Notes under the pieces: model-generated
The model's input: the letters and a program-made list of their open reading frames with translations, nothing else
The model's database searches: none
Told to the model about the DNA's origin: nothing
Position numbers and translations under genes: made by a program
Source of the DNA: VRUE01 sp963704505
Lineage (GTDB): Bacteria > Actinomycetota > Thermoleophilia > Solirubrobacterales > 70-9
Length of the DNA: 64,000 nucleotides
Assembly: GCA_963704505.1 (NCBI GenBank)
Contig: OY969912.1
Location: 186,001-250,000 of the forward strand
Direction of reading: 5' to 3'
Part shown: piece by piece, positions 45,967 through 54,087 of the stretch
How positions within the stretch are numbered: the first letter of the stretch is position 1
Layout: each line of letters opens with the position of its first letter

Positions 45967-48900
45967 CCGTGCCTCCTCTGTCCGGCCTTCTTGTGCTTGG
46001 CCGGGTGCTTGTGGTGCTTCTTGTGCTTGGCCTTCTTCTTTGCCTTTTTCTGGGGCGGGACCATCCCGCCAGACCCGAGGTTCGTGCCCGTCCCGATCAG
46101 CCCGGGCGCCGCCTGCGGTAGGTCGGGTGCGTGGCACTCGTCGGCGGCGGCGCATGGCGCCAGGTCCGGATCGGGCGTGAAGCCCCCGCCGACCCGGGCG
46201 TCATAGAACTTGATGAAGGCGCCGTTTTCGTCCTGCGAGATCAATGTGTCGTAGGTGGAGAAGAAAACGTCGACGCCGTTCGCGCTGACCGACTCGAGCC
46301 CGGTGTACTCGGGCTGGAATGCGAAGTCGAGGACCCTGCTGCCGCCTGTGAAGTCGCGTGACCCTGTTCCGGACGAGATCAGCTGCGGCCGGCCGCCGAC
46401 GTACTCGTAGACATCGGTGATGCGACCGTCGGAGTCGCGGGGGACCAAGGAGTCTTTGGTGGCGAAGAACGCGCGGCCGTCATCGGACATGAAGGGCCCG
46501 CCCTGGCTGGCCGAGACGTTGTCGGTCGGCGGCAACCCGCTCGGATTGCACGAGGCGCAGTGGATCGCGCCGTTGCCCGCGTCGTAGGTGTACATCTGGG
46601 TGAATCCCCGGTTGTCGTAAGAGGTCAGCTTCGAGGCCGTGAGGAAGGCTGCGTGGTCGCCGTCGGGAGAGATCTGGATCCGGTTGATCCTGGTCCCCGG
46701 GTCGAGGATCGTGACCAGCTGCACGCTGCCGTCGTGGTAGTCGTAGAGGTTGCGCTGGTTCGGCACCGCCGGCTTGCTCGAGTCGAGCGACTCCGGCGAG
46801 AGGAAGTAGACATCGCCGCTGTTTTCGGCGACGAGGTCATCGAGCCCCGGGACATTCGGCTTCAACGGCGCGGTCTTCATGTCGCTGTCGAGGGGCTGAA
46901 CCCCGCACCCACTGGTCCAGGTCGCCGCGCAGGCGTCGGTGTTGCCGTTTCCGTTGCCCTGCGAGACGAGGGTGACGGTGTCGCCCTGCTCGCTCCACAT
47001 GAAGAGGTCGGCGCTGGAGTCGGTATCGCCGGTGCCGGGGACCTGTTCGGAGGTGATGAACATGACCTTCGAGCCGTCGCGGGTGGCACCGGCGTATTCA
47101 GCCGAGGTCCCGCGGGCGATGTCGTAGGTCGCCAGGTTGTCCACTCTCATGTACAGGTGCGATTTGCCGCCCGAGCCGGCCGTCGACATCAAGACGTGCG
47201 AGCCGTCGAAGGAGACGGTCGGGAACTGGATCGGTTCCGAGCCGCCGTCGGGTTCGATGTCTCCGCCCCCGGGCTTTTTCGAGATCACCTCGACAGTTCC
47301 GGAACCGATGTCGTTGTCGTACGCCGAGCCCAAGCCGCTGGTCAGGCCGTCGGGCGAAAACGCGACGTTGCTCGAGGAGAAGATGAAGTGCCTGCCGTCA
47401 CCCGAGAGTCTCTGGCCGCCGTTGAAGTAGCGGCCGCCGGGAACTTCGGCGACGTTGGTCGGCAGCTGCCCGATCGGGTCGCCGTTGGTGTTCGAAAAGT
47501 AGGGGGCTTCTTCGGCGCGCGGGTTGGGGCCGCCGTATTCTTCGACCCCTTCCTTGTGGTCAAGGCAGACGCTGAAGGACTCCGAGCATTCCCTGCGCCC
47601 GGTGTACTGAGCGACCTTGCCGTGAAGCCCTGGAACGCTCGTGACCCAGCCATTCTCGGTACGGGTCGAGAGGTAGGTGTCGAAGAGGATTTCGAAGATC
47701 CCGTTCGGCGCGTCGAGCCCGGTGATCGAGCCGCCGCCGCCGATGAAAGAAAACCGAGACGGGCTCTGCGCGAGGCCGGTGTTGAGCGCCCAGACCTGGG
47801 CGATCTGGTATTCGCCTTTGGCCGTGTCGTACATCTCCTGGCTCGGGAAGAGCAGGACGGCACCCGCGGCCCGCGGCGAGACCAGCTCATAGGCCCTGCA
47901 GTCCGGCAGGTAGCTGGCGCCGGTGACCTGCCGGACGTGGTCGTTGGGGCAGCTCGGCGGCGAGTAGTCGAAGGTCGTGTCGGGACTGGCGCCGGAGCCC
48001 CATTTGTTGGTGGCGACGACCCGGAAGTGGTAGGTGAAGCCGGGCGTCAGGCCGGTGATTTTCTGCTCCACTTCGATCGCACCGGAGCCAGAGCCGAGTT
48101 TCGCTTCGGCGGAGCCCGGCGCCGGTACGACCGTGCCGTAGCCGGGAGTCGTGCCGTATTCGAAGCGATATTCGGTTTCGTACCCGACCGGGTCGACCCT
48201 TGCCTGGAGCAGGGCCGAGCTCGGGCCTATTTCCGACGCTCGGGCTCCGGTCACGTCCGGCACCGAGGCGGTCCTGAAGGTCAGGTCAGGGCCGTAGGTG
48301 GTGCCGTTTTCATTACTGGCGACCAGCCGGTAATGCCAGAGCCTTCCTTCCGGCAGGCCATCCACCGGGGTCGAGATCCCTTCCTCGCCGACGGACGCAC
48401 CGGCGGACTGCAGCGGGGTTTCCTGTCCGTAGGTGAGGTCAGCCCCGTATTCGAAGCGATATTTCGTGTTGGGCAGGCCATCGGGGTCGAGCGAGCCGTT
48501 CAGCACCGCCGCATTCGGTTCGACTTCGGTCGCCGGCAGGGTCTTCACCTTCAGCACGAAGGCGGGTGTGACCGTGCGGACGATGCCGACGTTGGAGCCA
48601 CCCGCGTTGGTCGCTTTGAAGCGGTAGTAGTAGGTCGTGCCGGTGGTCAGCCCGGTGAGGCCGGCGCTCACGTCCTGGCTCGTCGCGAAGCCGCTCGGCG
48701 AGCAGGCCTGGGTCGACGCGAGGCTTTCCGGTGAGGTTCCGAATTCGACGGCGCAGCCGATGACCGCCGAGCCGCCGGCGAGGTCGACGTGCGCCGTCAC
48801 CACAGCGTCTTCGTGGCCGATGTCGTTGGTGTCGGGCTGCGGCGTGGTTACGTCGGGCACGATGTTCCCCGGCCCGTAGCGCGTGATCGTCTGCCCTTCC

Positions 48901-49898
48901 GCCGTGAAGACCCGGTGGTCCTTGGTCGCGATCACGACGGCCGCGGGGCCGCCGAAGGCCGGGGCGTCTTCGTGGACCGCTTCGCTCGCGTTTCCGCTGC
49001 TCAGCGTCTTCAGCTGACCGCCGACGCTGACGATGACGTTGTCGGTGCTCGGATCGACATCGAACCCGCCTGAGATCGGCAGCGGGTCCGTGTAGAAGGG
49101 AGAGGGGAACCCCTGGACGCTCGCGAGCGTCGAGGTCGCCGTGGTCGTGCCGAGCAGAATGTTCGTGCTGAACTGGTCCGCTTCGAATTTGCTCAGTTTC
49201 ACGCCTTCGTGCTTGAGCCAGAGGCTGTTGGCCGAGTCGACGGCCATCGTCCCGTTGTCGTCGAAGTACGGTTCGTAATAGGGGTCGCGGTAGAGCCGTT
49301 CGACCTCATGGAAGGCGGTGTCGTATTTGGAGATCCGCCGGCCAGGGAACTTGGCGGCGACGTAGACGAAGCCATCGGGCGCCACCGTCACGTCTTCGGT
49401 GTTGTCAGCGAGGTTGGTGCCCGAGTTCGGCTGGGTGATCACCCCGGCAAATTCGCCGGTCGGCTTGAAGATCCCGACGTTGAAGTAGCTGCCCGACGCG
49501 GTGAAGAGGAAGCCGTTGTTGGCGACCGAGTTGGCGACGGCGAGTTTCGGGCCGATTTTCCCGTTCGGAATCGCCGGGTCTTCGATGATTTTGTTGCCGC
49601 TGATGTACGGCTCGATCGCACTGAACGGGGCGGGCGTGCCGTCGTAGTTGAAGCGTTCGATCAGCCGCGCGATGTGGTTGCCGTCGCCGTTGTAACAAAC
49701 GGCGTAAATCTGGTGCGAGGTTTCGTCGACGGCCAGGTCCGTGACGTAGCCGCTGGAACCGGTGCAGATCGGAGCGGCGACGGAGAAGGTTTTCTCGACC
49801 ACCGAGTGGTCGTAGGCGGCGCTGGCGCCGCCCGCGGAAACGGCGACGACGACGGTCGTCGCGATCGCGACGGCGAAGGATTTGCGCAGGCGCACCAT
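45963..49898 (-). CDS. Giant secreted NHL/FN3-like protein 4 (first gene of island 2)
   Basis: 1311 residues from the ATG at 49898 (MVRLRKSFAVAIATTVVVAV signal peptide; GGGAGGGG upstream); ATGs at 49943 and 50063 are less likely. The order is an NHL-like region (residues 40-360), three FN3-like modules, HVRQVTGASYLPDCRAYELV, an uninterrupted TolB-like propeller with HCASCNPSGLPPTDN, and a basic tail (KKAKKKAKHKKHHKHPAKHK). It parallels the 25326-29547 protein of island 1. It is the promoter-proximal gene of island 2, with a leader of about 198 bases, and is coupled to the next gene by ATGA. Confidence 0.85.
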   Translation of the reverse strand: MVRLRKSFAVAIATTVVVAVSAGGASAAYDHSVVEKTFSVAAPICTGSSGYVTDLAVDETSHQIYAVCYNGDGNHIARLIERFNYDGTPAPFSAIEPYISGNKIIEDPAIPNGKIGPKLAVANSVANNGFLFTASGSYFNVGIFKPTGEFAGVITQPNSGTNLADNTEDVTVAPDGFVYVAAKFPGRRISKYDTAFHEVERLYRDPYYEPYFDDNGTMAVDSANSLWLKHEGVKLSKFEADQFSTNILLGTTTATSTLASVQGFPSPFYTDPLPISGGFDVDPSTDNVIVSVGGQLKTLSSGNASEAVHEDAPAFGGPAAVVIATKDHRVFTAEGQTITRYGPGNIVPDVTTPQPDTNDIGHEDAVVTAHVDLAGGSAVIGCAVEFGTSPESLASTQACSPSGFATSQDVSAGLTGLTTGTTYYYRFKATNAGGSNVGIVRTVTPAFVLKVKTLPATEVEPNAAVLNGSLDPDGLPNTKYRFEYGADLTYGQETPLQSAGASVGEEGISTPVDGLPEGRLWHYRLVASNENGTTYGPDLTFRTASVPDVTGARASEIGPSSALLQARVDPVGYETEYRFEYGTTPGYGTVVPAPGSAEAKLGSGSGAIEVEQKITGLTPGFTYHFRVVATNKWGSGASPDTTFDYSPPSCPNDHVRQVTGASYLPDCRAYELVSPRAAGAVLLFPSQEMYDTAKGEYQIAQVWALNTGLAQSPSRFSFIGGGGSITGLDAPNGIFEILFDTYLSTRTENGWVTSVPGLHGKVAQYTGRRECSESFSVCLDHKEGVEEYGGPNPRAEEAPYFSNTNGDPIGQLPTNVAEVPGGRYFNGGQRLSGDGRHFIFSSSNVAFSPDGLTSGLGSAYDNDIGSGTVEVISKKPGGGDIEPDGGSEPIQFPTVSFDGSHVLMSTAGSGGKSHLYMRVDNLATYDIARGTSAEYAGATRDGSKVMFITSEQVPGTGDTDSSADLFMWSEQGDTVTLVSQGNGNGNTDACAATWTSGCGVQPLDSDMKTAPLKPNVPGLDDLVAENSGDVYFLSPESLDSSKPAVPNQRNLYDYHDGSVQLVTILDPGTRINRIQISPDGDHAAFLTASKLTSYDNRGFTQMYTYDAGNGAIHCASCNPSGLPPTDNVSASQGGPFMSDDGRAFFATKDSLVPRDSDGRITDVYEYVGGRPQLISSGTGSRDFTGGSRVLDFAFQPEYTGLESVSANGVDVFFSTYDTLISQDENGAFIKFYDARVGGGFTPDPDLAPCAAADECHAPDLPQAAPGLIGTGTNLGSGGMVPPQKKAKKKAKHKKHHKHPAKHKKAGQRRHG

Positions 49899-50102
49899 CA
49901 CCTGGATGCCCCTCCCCGACTGACGCCCTCTCCTCTGTCCCATCACTGCCTCGATCCCTTTCCCTCGGCCCCCTGCCCCTTGCCCCGACCCGCTTTCAAT
50001 TCGGGTCCCCTGGACGGCCGGGCGGCCGTTTGGTTTCTCTCCCTGCCTTTGGAACACCCCCACTGCCCCGTAGAGCCAATGGCGTTTTCCTTAGGCGCGG
50101 CA

Positions 50103-50131
50103 ATGAGAACACATGCGGACCAGCTTGTCAA
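50103..50131 (-). promoter_or_regulatory. Island 2 promoter, TTGACA-17-TCTCAT with TetR-type operator (site E)
   Basis: TTGACA lies at 50126-50131 and TCTCAT at 50103-50108, spaced 17 bases. The 16-mer AGAACACATGCGGACC is at plus strand 50106-50121. It is nearly identical in design to the island 1 promoter (site C). Predicted start near 50096. Confidence 0.8.
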
Positions 50132-50154
50132 GAGACAAAGGTGTCTCCCTACGG

Positions 50155-50182
50155 TTGCAATACATGGTTTTCGCTCTAAAAT
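50155..50182 (+). promoter_or_regulatory. Plus-strand promoter for the second double-TetR gene
   Basis: TTGCAA (50155-50160) and TAAAAT (50177-50182) are separated by 16 bases in an unusually A/T-rich stretch, pointing toward the double-TetR gene. The predicted leader is about 115 bases. It lies back to back with the island 2 promoter, so one operator complex could affect both. Confidence 0.55.
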
Positions 50183-50304
50183 GCCGAATTGGGTGGCTTT
50201 TCAGGGTTCTAGAAAATCAGGCTTAGAGCCGAATACGTACCGCGAAATTCGGGTTCTCTATGGGGACTGAGTTACGCGGCCATACCCGGTTATGGTCCGG
50301 CGAG

Positions 50305-51594
50305 ATGTCTCGGACGCCGTGGGGGGACGCGAGTGAACTGAGGGACCGAATGCTCCGTCCCGGTCGCGGCGTGCCGCGCGACGAGGCCGACCGGAACCAG
50401 CGTGAGCGGCTCTTCGCCGCGACCGTCGCGACGGTCGCCGAGAAAGGCTATGAGGCGACCACGGTCGCCGACCTGGTGCAGCTCTCCGGGGTCTCTCGAA
50501 GCGCTTTCTACCGCCATTTCGACGACAAGAAGGAGTGCTTCCTCACCGCCGCAGAGGCGCTCGCCGACCCGACCGTCGAGGCGATGGTCCGGGCCGAGGG
50601 GACGACCTCCGGCGAGGAGCGCCTGCGCCAGGGCCTGGACGCTCTTCTGCGACTCATTGCGAGCCAGATCGGCGCCTCGAAGATGTGCTTCGTCGAGGTG
50701 TACGCGGCCGGGCCGGAGGGCGTCGCGGTGGTCGAGAAAACACTCGACACCTTCGAGAAGTTCGGGATCGAGCTCTTCAACCAAATTCCGGGGCGCGAGG
50801 ACATGCCGCCGCAGATGGTGCGAGCGATGATCGGCGGTCTCCAGAAGGTGATCCACAAGCGCCTCTACCGCGACGAACCCGACGACCTCGTCGATCTCGC
50901 CGGCCAGATCTCCGACTGGGCCCTCTCCTACCCGCCTCCCCCAGGCCCCCTCCGCGCGGCCCGCCGCCGTTCACAGGAGCCACGACCCTTCGCCGAGCGC
51001 CAGTCGGTCGCCAACCCGCCCGAGCGGGTGTTGCGCGCCCTCGCGGCGACCGTCGCCGAAAAGGGCTACCCGGCGACGACGGTGGCCGAGATCGTCGAAC
51101 GCGCATCGACCTCGCAGCGCACCTTCTACGAGCACTTCGCGAACAAGGAAGACGCCCTGATCGCCGCCCTCGACAGCGGCTCGGCGCAGATGCTCGGCAC
51201 CACCCTGCCGGCCTTCCGCCGCGCCGCCGAGTGGAAAGTCGCGGTCCGCGGCGCCTACGAGGCGATGTTCGCCTTCGGCGTCGAAGAGCCCGAGTACAGC
51301 AAGCTCGGCGCGGTCGAGATGTACGCGGCCGGCAAACGCGCCCTGCAGACCCGCGACACGATCATGGAGGGGCTCGAGGCGCTCCTTGCCCCGGGCTACG
51401 AACTGGCACCCGACACACCCCCGATCGCCGCCGAGGCCATCGGCGGCGCGATCTACGCGCTGGTCTACGACCAGGTCAAGGCAAACGGCCCGGAGACGCT
51501 GCCCGAGCTGGTGCCGATGGCGACCTACATGACCCTGGCACCGTTCCTCGGCTCCGACGAGGCATTCGCCCTCGCGATCGGCGAGGACAAGTAG
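50305..51594 (+). CDS. Tandem double-TetR regulator (next to island 2)
   Basis: 429 residues starting MSRTPWGDASELRDRM. It contains two TetR units, the first HTH at about residues 52-72 (TTVADLVQLSGVSRSAFYRHF), the second at about 258-278 (TTVAEIVERASTSQRTFYEHF). The second recognition segment is identical to that of the 32857-34140 protein, while the first differs by a few residues (SGVSRSAFYRHF against SGISRSAFYRQF). The two regulators may therefore bind closely related DNA sites. The predicted promoter is divergent from island 2. Confidence 0.85.
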   Translation: MSRTPWGDASELRDRMLRPGRGVPRDEADRNQRERLFAATVATVAEKGYEATTVADLVQLSGVSRSAFYRHFDDKKECFLTAAEALADPTVEAMVRAEGTTSGEERLRQGLDALLRLIASQIGASKMCFVEVYAAGPEGVAVVEKTLDTFEKFGIELFNQIPGREDMPPQMVRAMIGGLQKVIHKRLYRDEPDDLVDLAGQISDWALSYPPPPGPLRAARRRSQEPRPFAERQSVANPPERVLRALAATVAEKGYPATTVAEIVERASTSQRTFYEHFANKEDALIAALDSGSAQMLGTTLPAFRRAAEWKVAVRGAYEAMFAFGVEEPEYSKLGAVEMYAAGKRALQTRDTIMEGLEALLAPGYELAPDTPPIAAEAIGGAIYALVYDQVKANGPETLPELVPMATYMTLAPFLGSDEAFALAIGEDK

Positions 51595-51598
51595 CGCC

Positions 51599-52273
51599 TC
51601 AGGCCGTGACGCCGGCCGCGGAGTAGGGCACGGCAAGCATCTCGACCAGCTGCGGCGCGAACCGCGGCAGCTGCACACCATCGCCGGCGGCGACCCGGTC
51701 CGAGACGACGACCAGAGCGCCCGAGACAAGATGCAGCTCCGTGTTCGGCGGCAGCTCGGGAGCGTCCGCGGGGCGCAGCTTTCGGCCCTCTGCCAGGAGT
51801 CCCGCCAGCTTCTCCAGCAGCCTCCCGCGGGCGATCGCAATGTCCGGCTCACCGGCTGAGGGCTCGCCGCCGAGCATGTGCGCGATCGCCGGCTCGGCGG
51901 CGAGGAAGCGAAGGACCGAGTCGAGCGCTTCCCGCAGCCGGCGGTGCCACTCGAGCTTCGGCTCGGTGCAGGCGGCCGTCACCGCGACCCAGACGCAGTC
52001 GGCGGCGACTTCGAAGCTCGCCAACAGGCAGGCGGCGACATTGTCGAAGTGCTTGTAGAAGGTCGCCGGCGAGACTCCGGCGCGCTTTGAGATCCGCGTG
52101 CTCGTCGTCCGCACGTGCCCGCTCTCCGCCAACTCCTCGGCCGCCGCCCCGAGCAGCCGCCAGCGCTGGTTCGCGGCTACCTCCTCGGGCGGGATTCCGT
52201 GCCTGCCGGGAGGCAGGCGGAAGTCGGCGAAGGAGGACCCGCGCTCGCTGACCCCTTCGCCGCGGGCGCTCAC
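51599..52273 (-). CDS. TetR-family regulator
   Basis: 224 residues from a GTG at 52273 that overlaps the stop of the gene before it (GTGA). An HTH of the TetR type lies at about residues 55-75 (TSTRISKRAGVSPATFYKHF), followed by a helical C-terminal domain ending PRFAPQLVEMLAVPYSAAGV. It converges with the double-TetR gene, 4 bases apart. The coupling to a remnant of a secreted-protein gene is unusual and may mean the promoter once served the secreted gene. Confidence 0.84.
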   Translation of the reverse strand: MSARGEGVSERGSSFADFRLPPGRHGIPPEEVAANQRWRLLGAAAEELAESGHVRTTSTRISKRAGVSPATFYKHFDNVAACLLASFEVAADCVWVAVTAACTEPKLEWHRRLREALDSVLRFLAAEPAIAHMLGGEPSAGEPDIAIARGRLLEKLAGLLAEGRKLRPADAPELPPNTELHLVSGALVVVSDRVAAGDGVQLPRFAPQLVEMLAVPYSAAGVTA

Positions 52274-52533
52274 CCTTTCGGAGTGCAGGCCCTGACGATC
52301 TTGCCGCCGAGCTTCTCGCCGTCGACGAAGACCGCTTCAGCCTGCGCGTCGAAGTGGCCGTCGCTGCACTTGGCAAGAAGGTAGCCATGTTGCTTGCCCT
52401 TATAGGTGAACATCCGCTTGGCGAAGGTCAAGCTAAAGGCCGACACTGACCCCGCTCCACCGGCGACCAGGGTAAATCGCATTTGGTCGGGACTGGCCCG
52501 GCCGAGTCTAGAGGAGACCGTTTCTAAATACAA
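52270..52533 (-). pseudogene. Truncated paralogue of the small secreted protein at 52557-53342
   Basis: An 87-residue frame whose last 65 or so residues align with the C-terminal part of the neighbouring 261-residue protein: LVAGGAGSVSAFSL against IVAGQGSLSFAEL, KCSDGHFDAQAE against TCPTGHFYVRGD, and GGKIVRACTPKG against GGKVVRSCTPRH. The signal peptide and first two-thirds are missing. It is probably the remnant of a tandem duplication, now translated at most as a short peptide. Its stop is overlapped by the TetR start. Confidence 0.65.
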
Positions 52534-52556
52534 GATGGCACGTCTCGTGCCGACGT

Positions 52557-53342
52557 TTAGTGCCTCGGAGTGCAGCTGCGGACGACTTTGCCGCCCATCT
52601 GGAAGCCATCGGTGAACTGGAGGTCGCCGCGGACGTAGAAGTGGCCGGTCGGGCAGGTGCCGAAGAGCAGTGTCTGCTTCGTGCCCTTCACGCTCCAGAG
52701 TTTGTGGATCGAGAGTTCGGCGAAGCTGAGCGACCCCTGGCCGGCGACGATCGTCGGGATCTTGATGTCGACCGAGGTTCCGTACCGCCCGCTCGCTTTG
52801 CCGATTTCGGCCGTGGTGATGAAGGTCGTGGGGGCCGGCACGTGCGCGTAGACCTGGAAGACGAAGACCGGTTCGCCGTGGTTGGGCGGGCCGTTGAAGA
52901 TCAGCATCGGCGCCTGGGCGAAGAAGGGCGGCTGTTCGGGGAATTCGATTTCGGCCCCGGCCTGGCCCTGGCCGATCAGCGCGTCGCCGCAGATCTGCTT
53001 TGCCTGCGAGGTGACCGTGTTGGAGAGCTGCGACGGAGAGCAGACCGGCAGGCCCTTCGTGTAGACGCCGGTGTGGCGGTCGAATTTCAGCTCGAGCTCT
53101 TTCAGGGCCGGCAGGTGGGTGTTGTCGGCGGTGCGAATCGAGCTACGGGCGCTGAGGGTGATCGCCCCCGGTTCCTTCGTGGAGAGGGAGTGCGGGGTGA
53201 ACCCGCCTTCGACGGTGACGATCAGGTTTCCGGCCCGGACCGTCTGGCCGACCGCACTCGACGCAACCAGCGCCACGACCGCCGCTGCCGCGACAACTAC
53301 GAGCAGGCGTGCCCTCGCACTTCCTAATCCCCTCGATCCCAT
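52557..53342 (-). CDS. Small secreted protein, distant 'GNLIVSL' family member
   Basis: 261 residues with a signal peptide (ARLLVVVAAAAVVALVASSA) and the family start VRAGNLIVTVEGGFTPHSL. It also shares LPVCSPSQL, paired Cys residues, LIFNGPPNHGEPVF and the closing VVRSCTPRH with the 10308 and 35054 proteins. It is followed by a truncated copy of itself. Exported; function unknown. Confidence 0.8.
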   Translation of the reverse strand: MGSRGLGSARARLLVVVAAAAVVALVASSAVGQTVRAGNLIVTVEGGFTPHSLSTKEPGAITLSARSSIRTADNTHLPALKELELKFDRHTGVYTKGLPVCSPSQLSNTVTSQAKQICGDALIGQGQAGAEIEFPEQPPFFAQAPMLIFNGPPNHGEPVFVFQVYAHVPAPTTFITTAEIGKASGRYGTSVDIKIPTIVAGQGSLSFAELSIHKLWSVKGTKQTLLFGTCPTGHFYVRGDLQFTDGFQMGGKVVRSCTPRH

Positions 53343-53382
53343 TGCTACCCCTCTCCCGTGGATAGCCGACTATAAACCGAAG

Positions 53383-54087
53383 TCAGTTGCCCTCGCCGGA
53401 GAATTTGTAGCCGACGCCGCGCACTGTGAGGATCAGTTCGGGTTTCTGCGGGTCGCGCTCGACCTTCTGCCGCAGGTTGGAGATGTGGACGTCGCAGGCC
53501 CGCTCGTCTCCGTCGAACTCGGTCTGCCAGAGCTCCTCCATGATCTGCCGCCGCGGGAAGACCTCGCCGGGCCGGCCGACCATCAGGCGCAGCAGCTGGA
53601 ACTCGGATCGGGTCAGGTTGATCGGCTCGCCGCGCACGGTGGCGACGTGGCGGACGAGGTCGATCGCCACCGGTCCGGCCTCGATCTTGACCGCCTGGCC
53701 GAGCGGCGAGCGATCGAGCTCACGGCGGCGCAGCTGGGCGCGCACGCGGCCGAGCAGCTCACGGACCGAGAAGGGCTTGGTCACGTAGTCGTCGGCGCCG
53801 ACCTCGAGGCCGACGACCTTGTCGACCTCGGCGTCCTTGGCGGTGAGGACGATGATCGGCACGGCGCTGCGCGAGCGAACGTCGCGGCAGATGTCGAGGC
53901 CGCTCGGCCCCGGCATCATGATGTCGAGGATCAGCAGGTCGAAGGGAATCGTCTCGCCGAGCTTCTCGGAGGCCTCATCGCCGTCGGCCGCCGGGGTGAC
54001 CTCGAAGCCCTCCTGGGCTAGCGCATAGCCGACCGAGTCCCGAACCGAGGGCTCGTCGTCCGCGATCAGGATTCGCCCGCTGCTCAT
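53383..54087 (-). CDS. OmpR/PhoB-family response regulator
   Basis: A 234-residue two-domain regulator. The receiver domain has the acidic pair (LIADDEPSV), the phospho-acceptor Asp55 (LLILDIMMPG), Thr in VLTAKD and Lys in VTKPF. The C-terminal winged helix (about residues 135-232) has the PhoB-type core LTRSEFQLLRLM, the recognition helix RACDVHISNLRQKVE and the wing VRGVGYKF. The stop of its kinase gene overlaps the ATG (ATGA), so the kinase is translated first. Proteins of this class often control phosphate, envelope or stress genes; the stimulus is unknown. Confidence 0.93.
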   Translation of the reverse strand: MSSGRILIADDEPSVRDSVGYALAQEGFEVTPAADGDEASEKLGETIPFDLLILDIMMPGPSGLDICRDVRSRSAVPIIVLTAKDAEVDKVVGLEVGADDYVTKPFSVRELLGRVRAQLRRRELDRSPLGQAVKIEAGPVAIDLVRHVATVRGEPINLTRSEFQLLRLMVGRPGEVFPRRQIMEELWQTEFDGDERACDVHISNLRQKVERDPQKPELILTVRGVGYKFSGEGN

